DNA of 29,143 nucleotides from Paramoeba atlantica (taxonomy: Eukaryota; Discosea): the NCBI GenBank assembly GCA_977017575.1, contig CDRNVI010000108.1, positions 1 to 29,143 of the forward strand, in the 5' to 3' direction. The notes beneath the pieces are model-generated. The model was not told the origin of the DNA. It worked only from the letters and a program-made list of their open reading frames with translations, and searched no databases. Positions 21,060-29,143 of this stretch are shown piece by piece (the stretch's first letter is position 1; each line of letters starts with the position of its first letter). The position numbers and the translations under genes are program-made.

Positions 21060-22808
21060 CAGCTCACTATTGATAGATATTTATATACAAAAATATAACG
21101 AAAATAAATATTATACCGAAATTATAAAATATTATTTAAAATAATAATATTGGTAGTAGAACGTTTTATAAAAGAAAAAAAAAATTGTTAAATTATAAAA
21201 TTAAAATTGAATATACTGGCATAAGTAGCAAAAATAATGTTATAAACATTATCATCTAAAAATCTAAGGTTTCTAATGTCAAGATAAACTGCATTAGGTT
21301 AATCGGTCCCTAAAATGAATATGATAGTAATAATTGAAGGGTAGTTAAAGAGTTATAAGGATAACATAATATTTTTAACGTTATTAGTAGATGACAGTTT
21401 ATTTTTTAAATATTTTAGGATCAAATTTTAATAAATATAGTAAAACATTGTGTGATATATTCGAATATATTGATTGAAATATTTAAAAAATAAATTCAAG
21501 AAAGAATACTAATATATAAAACCGTACTAAATCCTACACAGGAGGATTAGTAGAGAATACTAAGATGAATAATTGAATAATATCGAAGGAACTCGGCAAA
21601 TTAACTCTGTAACTTCGGGAGAAAGAGTATTTTTATATATACATTATATGTATATAAAAATGTAACAGAATAGAGGATGGCGACTGTTTAACAAAAACAC
21701 AGGACTTTGCAAAATTAATTAATGATGTATAAGGTCTGACACCTGCCCGGTGCTATAAAGGTAATTGTTATTGTTAATATATTATTTAATGTATTAGCTT
21801 TATATAGAATGAATAGTAAACGGCAGCTGTAAATATAACGGTTCGAAGGTAGCGAAATTCCTTGTCGAGTAAGTTTCGACCTTGCATGAATGGTGTAACG
21901 ACTATCCTACTGTCTCCGGTATTATATTAGCGAAATTGAATTCTCTGTGCAGATGCAGCGTATTAATAGCTAGACGGAAAGACCCTATGCACCTTTACTG
22001 CAGTTATATTTTGTTATTAAAAATTAAATTTATAGGATACAAACTAATCGTTTTAAAATTTTAATATTAGTTAATTGTTTAGATAATCTTGGAATAGTTT
22101 GAATTTAATTTTTAAAATTTAATAATTTTTTATTGACAGAATATATTTGGTAGTTTCTCTGGGGCGGAGACCTCATAAAATGTAACTGAGGTGTACAAAG
22201 GTAATTAAAATTTTATTAGAAAATTTTGGCGTGTAATGGCTAAAAATTACTTAACTGTGAGATTTACAAATCAAACAGAGATCTTTTTTATTAAAAAGGT
22301 CGGTCATAGTGATCCAATATAATTGAATGGAAAATATATTGCTCAACGGATAAAAGGTACGCTAGGGATAACAGGCTTATGACTCCGGAGAGAAGATATC
22401 GACGGGGTTGTTTGGCACCTCGATGTCGATTGGTCACATCCTGGTTAAGAAAAATGTTCCAAGGGTAAGGCTGTTCGCCTTTTAAAGTGGCACCTGAATT
22501 GGGTTCAGAACGTCGTGAGACAGTTCGGTTCCTATCTACTATTAATTAATTAAAATTGAAGGAATCTTATCTTAGTACGAAAGGACTGGAGAAGGAATAT
22601 CACTGGTAAATCGGTTGTAATTATAATTGCATAGTCGAGTAGCTAAATATTAATAATATAATTATTGAATTCAATCAGATATAAGAAGATTATCCTAAAA
22701 TATTTTAAAAGTATTGATTGTAAAAGATTATTACGAAATTAAGTTATGTGTGTAAGTCCTGTGAAGGATTGAGCTAAATAATTTTAAGAATCAATCTAAT
22801 TTATAAAA
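20027..22808 (+). rRNA. rnl: mitochondrial large-subunit rRNA
   Basis: Bacterial-type 23S-like rRNA. Landmarks in order: a start resembling the 5' domain (ACGGATATCTTGCC region near 20051), GACGGAAAGACCCT at about 21973, GGGATAACAGGCTTAT near 22362, and the sarcin-ricin loop AGTACGAAAGGACTGG near 22575. The ends were set by the terminal helix: TTTTATAAATT at 20027-20037 complements AATTTATAAAA at 22798-22808. Length is about 2.8 kb, close to the bacterial 2.9 kb, and no intron interrupts the conserved blocks. Exact termini are approximate. Confidence 0.9.
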
Positions 22809-22856
22809 AGAAAAAAGAAAAAAGAAAAAAAATTTCTATATAAGAAAAAATAAAAT

Positions 22857-22881
22857 ATATAATATTTTGAAAATATTATAT
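22857..22881. repeat. perfect palindrome, 12-base arms
   Basis: ATATAATATTTT and AAAATATTATAT flank a single G. It lies 49 bases past the inferred end of the large rRNA, after a run of GAAAAAA units, and might be a processing or termination hairpin. All-A/T palindromes arise easily in DNA this AT-rich. Confidence 0.6.
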
Positions 22882-22892
22882 GTAATAAAACA

Positions 22893-22915
22893 ACAAACTT
22901 TAAATTAAAGTTTGT
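22893..22915. repeat. perfect palindrome, 11-base arms
   Basis: ACAAACTTTAA and TTAAAGTTTGT flank a single A. It follows the palindrome at 22857 by eleven bases and precedes tRNA-Asn by fourteen, so the rnl-trnN spacer holds two adjacent hairpins. This one includes G/C pairs and is less likely to be chance. Confidence 0.65.
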
Positions 22916-22929
22916 AATTTGTAAAACAA

Positions 22930-23002
22930 TACTTGGTAGTTTCAATGGTAAAATAATTGGCTGTTAACCAATCAGATGTAGGTTCGAATCCTGCCCAGGT
23001 CG
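22930..23002 (+). tRNA. trnN(gtt): tRNA-Asn (GTT), acceptor mismatched at pair 1
   Basis: Anticodon stem ATTGG/CCAAT with GTT in the loop, T arm GTAGG/CCTGC. Acceptor 3' strand CCAGGTC pairs at positions 2-7; position 1 is T-C in the genome. Discriminator is G, usual for Asn. Confidence 0.9.
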
Positions 23003-23017
23003 TTGTATAAAAAATAA

Positions 23018-23106
23018 GTTTATGTGGCTGAGTGGTTTAAAGTAATCCTCTTGAAAAGGATCGTATAATTTTAATTATACCGTGGGTTCGAATCCCACCA
23101 TAATCT
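23018..23106 (+). tRNA. trnS(tga): tRNA-Ser (TGA), acceptor mismatched at pair 2
   Basis: Anticodon stem ATCCT/AGGAT with TGA in the loop, long variable arm with GTATAATT/AATTATAC, T arm GTGGG/CCCAC. Acceptor 3' strand CATAATC pairs with GTTTATG at all positions but 2 (T-T). Confidence 0.9.
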
Positions 23107-23167
23107 TAATATAAAAAAAAAGGAAAAAATTTATGTAAATTATATAATATATAATATATTATATATA

Positions 23168-23727
23168 AATACTTGTATGTTTTATTCTGGCTTTGAGTAA
23201 ATGCTAGTAGTTCGCTTAACACATGCTAGTCAATTAAAATTTAAAATTTAAAATTAATGGCGTAAGGGTGAGTAATATATAAAAACGGGACTTATAATTA
23301 TGTTTATATTATAAACTGGTTTATAAAGATTTAGGTAGTTGGAGGTGTAATAGACTAACAAGCCGATAATTCTTAGTTGATCTTAGAAGGAGGTACAACC
23401 ACATTGGGAATGAGAAAAGGCCCAAGTTCCATTAGGAGGCAGCAGTGAGGAATATTGAACAATGAGCGAAAGCTTGATTCAGCGAAACTACCTGAATTAT
23501 GACAATTTATTGAAAAATTCTTGTTTAAGTGAGCATAATGAGGTTAAACTTAAGAATAAGCATCGACTAACTTCGTGCCAGCAGTCGCGGTGATACGGAG
23601 GATGCGGGTGTTACTCAGCATTACTGGGCGTAAAGCGTATGATAAGTGGTTTATTTTTTAATAATATAATTTTAAAGGCGTTATTAGTAATAATGAATAA
23701 ATTATATATTAGTAAACTAAGAGTAGT
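23168..23727 (+). rRNA. rns: mitochondrial small-subunit rRNA, 5' part only
   Basis: The 5' third of a 16S-like rRNA. Recognisable are TCTGGCTTTGAGTAAATGCT (start of the 5' domain), AACACATGCTAGTC, GGGTGAGTAATA, GGAGGCAGCAGTGAGGAA, the 530 loop GTGCCAGCAGTCGCGGTGAT at about 23574, and ATTACTGGGCGTAAAGCG. The sequence stops matching rRNA in the helix 21-23 region, roughly E. coli position 670-690, where bacterial topA sequence begins. The remaining two thirds of the gene are absent. The 5' end is approximate. Confidence 0.9.
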
Positions 23728-23740
23728 TTGGAAGAACATG
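23720..23740. other. junction of mitochondrial and bacterial DNA
   Basis: Upstream is AT-rich mitochondrial rRNA; downstream is an open topA reading frame of clearly higher GC. The topA match begins at codon TTG (23728), giving LEEHGIGRPSTYAS. The bases around TTTGGAAGAA could belong to either side, so the exact join cannot be placed. Both genes are cut inside conserved regions, with no target-site duplication or mobile element visible, as expected for an assembly or library chimera. Confidence 0.85.
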
Positions 23741-24592
23741 GGATCGGTAGACCATCAACCTATGCATCGATCATTTCTACACTGCAAGCACGTGAATACG
23801 TACAACTTGATAATAAACGATTTACACCTACTGATGTGGGTCGCGTAGTCGCTAAATTCCTCACCACGTACTTTACCAATTATGTAGAATATAATTTTAC
23901 TGCGCGCATGGAAGATGCTTTAGATGAAATTGCACGTGGCGAAAAAGAATGGTTACCGTTAATGGATGAATTTTGGGAGCGCTTTAAGCAGCGCATTGAT
24001 GAAATTAATCAGACGGTCAAACGCAGTGATGTGACCCAAGAAAAACTCGATGAGAATTGTCCGAAATGTAGTAAACCATTATCCATTCGTTTGGGACGAC
24101 GTGGTCGCTTTATTGGTTGCACTGGTTATCCTGATTGTGATTACACACGCAATTTAGACGGTGACGATAATCAAGAACAAGTAGAAGCCGTTGAAGGACG
24201 TCAATGTCCTGAATGCCAACAAACATTAGTCATCAAAACGGGTCGTTATAGTAAATTCATCGGCTGCAGCAATTACCCTGAATGTAACTTCACTGAACCA
24301 TTAGAAAAAACCAAAAGACACTGAAATAGCATGTCCTAAGTGCAAAAAAGGTAATATATTAGAGCGTAAATCACGACGTGGTAAGATCTTTTATTCATGT
24401 GCCTGCTACCCTAATTGCGAATATGCATTATGGGATCCACCAATAGCAACACCATGCCCTAATTGTGAGTGGCCTATTTTAACGATTAAAACCACGAAGC
24501 GTAGAGGTCGTGAAATACTATGCCCACAACAGAACTGTAATTACCGTGAAGCCTATGAAGAAGATACAACGACTACTGATGGCTCCAAATAA
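23728..24592 (+). CDS. topA: bacterial DNA topoisomerase I, C-terminal part
   Basis: Type IA topoisomerase that relaxes negative supercoils. The fragment begins at the conserved GIGRPSTYASIISTLQ of the core and continues through the end of domain II/IV, then into zinc ribbons. Four Cys4-type units are visible, beginning CPKC (with IGCTGYPDC), CPEC (with IGCSNYPEC), CPKC (with SCACYPNC) and CPNC (with CPQQNC). The N-terminal catalytic part, including the active-site Tyr, is missing because of the junction. The frame changes once in an A-run at 24305-24316: the third and fourth zinc units lie in the next frame, and the stop is TAA at 24590. This is likely a one-base sequencing error in a homopolymer. 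Confidence 0.92.
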
Positions 24593-24637
24593 TAAATTGT
24601 TAACTGCTTCCATTAACTATATAGATAAGATTGCAAC

Positions 24638-25192
24638 ATGTTAGATCAACAGTATATTGATCAAGCTGCATTACTATTACAACAGGGTGGAGTGATTGCT
24701 TACCCGACAGAAGGTGTGTACGGTTTAGGCTGCGATCCATTTAATCAAGTCGCCTGGCAACGTATCCTAGATATTAAACAACGTCCAGCAAACAAAGCAT
24801 TCATTGTGGTTGCCAGTGAATTTGCACAAATTGATAATATCATTGATACCTCTGCTGTTACTGATCTAGATTACATCATGACAACTTGGCCCGGCCCTGT
24901 TACTTGGATATTTCCATTGTCTGAAAAGGGACGTACACTATTGCTGCCAGGATTAACTTCATTAGCAGTACGGATTAGCGCACATCCTATTATCAAAACA
25001 GTATGTGAACAGTTTGCAAAACCGATAACATCAACCAGTGCGAATGTGGCGAATCAAACTCCGTTAACCGATTATGATGATGTCGTTACACAATTTGGTA
25101 AACAGGTTGATTTAGTCATCCCAGGAAATATTGACAATCATATTGGCCCGACACCAATATACGACGCGATAACAAAGGAAAAAATACGGTAG
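24638..25192 (+). CDS. tsaC: threonylcarbamoyl-AMP synthase (TsaC/YrdC)
   Basis: Makes threonylcarbamoyl-AMP from Thr, bicarbonate and ATP for the t6A37 modification of ANN-reading tRNAs. At 184 residues it matches the short TsaC type (about 190 in E. coli) without a Sua5 domain. Conserved elements are YPTEGVYGLGCDP (22-34), the KQRPANK nucleotide-binding motif (47-53), WPGPVTWIFP, and TSTSANVANQTP (131-142). It starts 45 bases after topA and ends 12 bases before hemF, so co-transcription is likely. A topA or topA-like zinc-ribbon gene next to tsaC, with hemF nearby, is a familiar gammaproteobacterial neighbourhood. Confidence 0.95.
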   Translation: MLDQQYIDQAALLLQQGGVIAYPTEGVYGLGCDPFNQVAWQRILDIKQRPANKAFIVVASEFAQIDNIIDTSAVTDLDYIMTTWPGPVTWIFPLSEKGRTLLLPGLTSLAVRISAHPIIKTVCEQFAKPITSTSANVANQTPLTDYDDVVTQFGKQVDLVIPGNIDNHIGPTPIYDAITKEKIR

Positions 25193-26116
<924 letters not shown>

Positions 26117-26158
26117 CACACTGTAATGTTCAGGAAAACAGGATAGCAAGGAGGTAAC

Positions 26159-26881
26159 ATGCAAACACAATTGATTGAATACACACATACGGATACCACA
26201 TTAGAAGGCTTCTGTGCAGTTGATGCCACGCATGGTAAACAACAGCCATTGGTACTAGTTGCACATGCATGGGGTGGACGTGATCAATTTGCCTGTGATC
26301 AAGCACGTGCATTAGCTAAACTAGGATATGTCGGCTTTGCTATCGATATGTTTGGTAAAGGTGTATTAGGTAATAGTCGTGAACAAAACACACAATTAAT
26401 TGCCCCCTTTATCGAAGACCGACAATTCTTATTAGCACGTTTACAAGCTGGATTAGAGGCAGCTAAACAATTACCTTTTGTCGATCAACAACGTGTTGCT
26501 GCGATTGGATTTTGTTTTGGCGGATTATGCGTACTTGACTTAGCGCGTAGCGGAACAGCCATTAATGGTATTGTTAGTTTTCATGGTTTATTAAATGCGC
26601 CAGACAATGCGAGTCGCAATAATAACATTTCAGCAAAAGTACTGGTGTTACACGGTTATGATGATCCCATGGCAACTCCAGACCAAGTCATAACATTTTG
26701 TCAAGAAATGACGGCTACCAAAGCTGATTGGCAATCGCATGCCTATGGCAATACCATGCATGCCTTCACCAAGCCCGATGCAAACGACCCAGATTTTGGT
26801 ACGGTCTACAACGAATTGGCTAATCAACGTGCCTGGTTGGCGATGCAAAACTTCCTCACTGAGCTATTTACCACCTTATAG
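26159..26881 (+). CDS. dienelactone hydrolase-family protein
   Basis: An alpha/beta hydrolase of 240 residues in the dienelactone hydrolase family. The nucleophile elbow is GFCFGG with Cys119, the acid is in HGYDDP (Asp168 or Asp169), and the catalytic His is His201 in NTMHAFTKPD, giving the Cys-Asp-His triad of the family. A Trp-Gly-Gly-Arg turn near residues 38-41 fits the oxyanion region. The true substrate cannot be told from sequence; many members are general cytoplasmic carboxyl-ester hydrolases and there are no aromatic-degradation genes nearby. A strong AAGGAGG site lies five bases upstream of ATG, 42 bases after hemF. Confidence 0.92.
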   Translation: MQTQLIEYTHTDTTLEGFCAVDATHGKQQPLVLVAHAWGGRDQFACDQARALAKLGYVGFAIDMFGKGVLGNSREQNTQLIAPFIEDRQFLLARLQAGLEAAKQLPFVDQQRVAAIGFCFGGLCVLDLARSGTAINGIVSFHGLLNAPDNASRNNNISAKVLVLHGYDDPMATPDQVITFCQEMTATKADWQSHAYGNTMHAFTKPDANDPDFGTVYNELANQRAWLAMQNFLTELFTTL

Positions 26882-27352
26882 GGAATAAAACTAAGGAAAA
26901 ATTTTATTTTTCAGGTCAATTCAATCAGTTACAACAAGCTGAATATTGGCAATAAATTGGCCGACCAACTACACTTATAGGTAAGCGGTATTGTGTTATT
27001 GGTTATGCTATTTTGCGGCAACAAATGCACACTAAAAATTATAAGAAAAACATCTACATTTATTACACTCAATAAAAAATCATCAAATCTGCTAAATCGC
27101 AGCATTGGGGGTTTTATACATTTTTTTAATGCCCTTAAAACGGGTACACCGATGTTTTTCTTACTATCTCCCATAACACATAAACTGCTTATTTGTATAA
27201 ATAAATGATAATAAATAAATAACATTTTTGGCAGTTACATATTAGGGGTTATGCAATTAGTTAAATAATAATATTTGATTATTAACCAAATCTACTGAAT
27301 TATTATATCCCTAAATGCCGTTATGTAACCTGCACTATTAAGGTGGCAGCAG
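26882..27352 (+). other. 471-base bacterial spacer
   Basis: No convincing gene. Short overlapping ORFs on both strands lack ribosome sites and family features. The start holds a weak hairpin (GAAAAAT/ATTTTTC at 26896-26912) that could end the upstream transcript. The second half is AT-rich and ends in an imperfect palindrome before the next gene, so promoter and regulatory sites for that gene probably lie here. Confidence 0.5.
27231..27332. repeat. imperfect palindrome upstream of the adhesin gene
   Basis: The outer arms GCAGTTACATA (27231-27241) and TATGTAACCTGC (27322-27333) match with one bulged base. Inside them, TTAGGG (27242-27247) faces CCCTAA (27309-27314), and near the centre GTTAAATAAT faces ATTATTAAC. 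The whole could fold as a branched hairpin of about 100 bases ending 20 bases before the next start codon. It may be regulatory or a small non-autonomous repeat element. Confidence 0.5.
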
Positions 27353-27895
27353 ATGGCATTACGTGTCCAGCAAACAAAAAAGAAATCCGCACTGGGATCA
27401 GCTGTATCAAAATGGCTGAGGTCTACGCATGATCTATTGTCACAATTAAGAAGTGTACGTTTTGGTGCTTACGCTCCTGTTGGCAGCAGTCTTGGTTACA
27501 ACACTATGCTCATTATTGGTGAAGCCATCATTGGTGGGATCTCTATTACTTATAGTACCCCAACATTGGCCACAGAATACCAAGACATGTTACATCGTCA
27601 CAAAAAAATTGATGAAGAATTTATACAATACCGAAAACTTAGTATTAATGATGGTGTAACCACACTTGAATTGGAACAGTATAAAAATTTCTTTGATGAA
27701 CAATTCTTATTGTTACACGAATTTGATGAGAATCTATTTGATTATTATGAAGCTGATTTAGACTCAGATACAAAAGGCGATGATGAACCTAGAGAACCCG
27801 AAATAATAAATGATCCACCAGTAACACCACCAATGCCTGAGATACCCGCACCTGAACCTGAACCAGAACCTGAGCCTGAGCCCGAGCCCGAGCCT

Positions 27896-27936
<41 letters not shown>

Positions 27937-29143
27937 TGAGCCTGAACCAGAACCTGAGCCTCAACCACCTACCGTAGACTTAAGTACCAATAGTGCTGGC
28001 ACCAGCTACTCTACCACATTTACTGAAGATACCAGTACAGTGGCATTAAACGATGGAACATTAAGTATTACTGATAGCGATAGCACGACATTAACATCTG
28101 CCACAATAAGGATTACTAACTTACTTGATACAAATGCTGAAATATTAGCAATCAATACGACTGGCACTAACATAGTAAGCAATTATGATACTAACACGGG
28201 CATCATGGAGCTAACTGGCACAGATACACTTGCCAATTATGAAACCGTATTAAAAACTTTAACGTATGAAAATAACTCAAATACGCCTAATACCACTAGC
28301 CGTACCATTGACATTAGTATTAGTGATGGCACTAATAGCACGGTTGCAACTGCAACCGTTAACATTACCCCAGCAAACGATATTTCCATAATTGATTTAA
28401 ATGGTGCAAGCACAGGCGGCACCAATTACACTACCACATTCGTAGAAAAAGGTGGTGCTATTACGATTACTGATAGCAATATCGCGATTACCGATCCAGA
28501 CAATACATCATTGCAATCTGCTGAAATTTCTATTACTAATATTTTAAATGCCGGTGAAGAAATATTAGCAACCGATACCACTGGCACTAATATTACTGCT
28601 AATTACAATAGCACTACTGGCGTATTATTATTAACTGGCAATGACTCAATCGATAATTATGTTAGTGTCATTCGACAAATCACTTTCGATTTAACATCGA
28701 ACAATCCTAATACAACACAAGATCGTATTATTGAATTTGTTGTCAACGACGGTGATGACAACAGTGCTACCGCGACTACAACCGTGACCATGAACGCTGT
28801 CAACGATGCACCCGTATTTGACCTCGATGGCTCTACCGGCGGTGTCGACTTCTCAACATCCTTCACTGAAGACGGGGGCGCAGTCAGCATCGTGGATACT
28901 GATTCCACCCTAACCGACGTTGATGATACCCATATTGAATCAGCTACCATTACCATCACTAACCAACTCGATGGCACCGACGAAACCTTAAACTTCGATA
29001 CCACGGGCACTAATATCACTGGCAACTATAACGCTGGCACTGGCGTACTAACGCTATCAGGCTCCGATGAACTCGCGGATTACTTAACTGTATTAAGCAC
29101 CATTACCTATAACAACACTAGCCAAAACCCAAACACCACGGCG
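27353..29143 (+). CDS. large repeat-containing surface protein, 5' part
   Basis: The reading frame is open from ATG 27353 (AGGTGG ribosome site just upstream) to the window edge, 597 codons. Residues 1-165 form a unique N-terminal region: basic start with TKKK, a weak hydrophobic patch near 45-65, then an acidic helical stretch. Residues 167-203 are an unbroken Pro-Glu repeat. From about 205 come tandem repeats of 139-145 residues (205-343, 344-487, 488 onward), each beta-rich with FTED or FVEKGG, ITDSD, TGTNI, NYN, and linkers ending NDAP-like; these resemble the cadherin-like repeats of giant bacterial adhesins. No Sec signal is visible, so type I secretion is plausible. Function is inferred from architecture only. 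Confidence 0.88.
27851..27961 (+). repeat. Pro-Glu coding repeat
   Basis: About 37 codons alternate CCN and GAR (mostly CCA/CCT with GAA/GAG), encoding a rigid, acidic Pro-Glu spacer between the N-terminal region and the first repeat domain. The near-identical hexamers are prone to length change by slippage. The complementary strand gives a Trp/Phe/Arg-rich open frame, which is only a shadow. Confidence 0.9.

Noticed and set aside
21882-22064. Open frame of 60 codons within the large rRNA
   Set aside because: It overlaps core rRNA sequence (GACGGAAAGACCC region) and has no protein features.
23639-23848. ORF spanning the mitochondrial-bacterial join
   Set aside because: It runs in a different frame from topA across the chimeric point and has no family features.
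26929-27225. Overlapping short ORFs on both strands in the bacterial spacer
   Set aside because: No ribosome site, no conserved motif, low-complexity composition, and they overlap each other.
27764-27964. Minus-strand ORF rich in Trp, Phe and Arg
   Set aside because: It is the complement of the Pro-Glu codon repeat of the adhesin gene.

Overview
The window joins two unrelated DNAs. Positions 1 to about 23,727 are a compact, very AT-rich mitochondrial genome with every gene on the + strand. From about 23,728 to the end is bacterial DNA of clearly higher GC. The join cuts both a mitochondrial small-subunit rRNA gene and a bacterial topA gene in mid-gene, so a chimeric contig is the simplest explanation.

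The mitochondrial part reads UGA as Trp: conserved Trp sites throughout cob, nad, cox and atp genes are TGA, and a tRNA-Trp with anticodon TCA is present. The order is cob (5' cut off), an unidentified membrane ORF, nad3, atp6, nad4L, nad5, nad6, nad11, nad1, nad4, nad2, rps2, rps4, atp1, cox2, cox3, cox1, eleven tRNAs with a spacer before the last, two more tRNAs, atp9, two tRNAs, the large-subunit rRNA, two tRNAs, and the start of the small-subunit rRNA. Protein genes are separated by 1 to 33 bases, except for a 113-base gap before atp1 and a 7-base overlap of rps2 and rps4. Mitochondrial nad11, atp1, rps2 and rps4 together with UGA=Trp point to a protist. The tRNAs narrow this: 13 of 17 have mismatches confined to the first three acceptor pairs, the signature of 5' tRNA editing known from Acanthamoeba and some other protists. 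An amoebozoan related to the Acanthamoeba/Vermamoeba grade is the best guess, but cox1 and cox2 are separate here, unlike the fused gene of Acanthamoeba and Dictyostelium.

Together the mitochondrial genes supply complex I core subunits (nad1-6, 4L, 11), cytochrome b, the three cytochrome oxidase core subunits, three ATP synthase subunits, two small ribosomal proteins, the rRNAs and a partial tRNA set. No tRNA for Ala, Gly, Phe, Thr or Val is seen here; the rest of the genome lies outside the window. Spacers carry palindromes and one striking G6-T3-G6 block.

The bacterial part looks gammaproteobacterial: the C-terminal zinc-ribbon half of topA, tsaC, hemF, a dienelactone hydrolase-family gene, a 470-base spacer with an imperfect palindrome, and the 5' end of a large repeat-containing surface protein with a Pro-Glu tract. 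The bacterium could be food, a culture companion or a symbiont of the protist; the sequence cannot decide. cox1 and topA each contain one extra base that breaks the frame, which hints at sequencing error in both.
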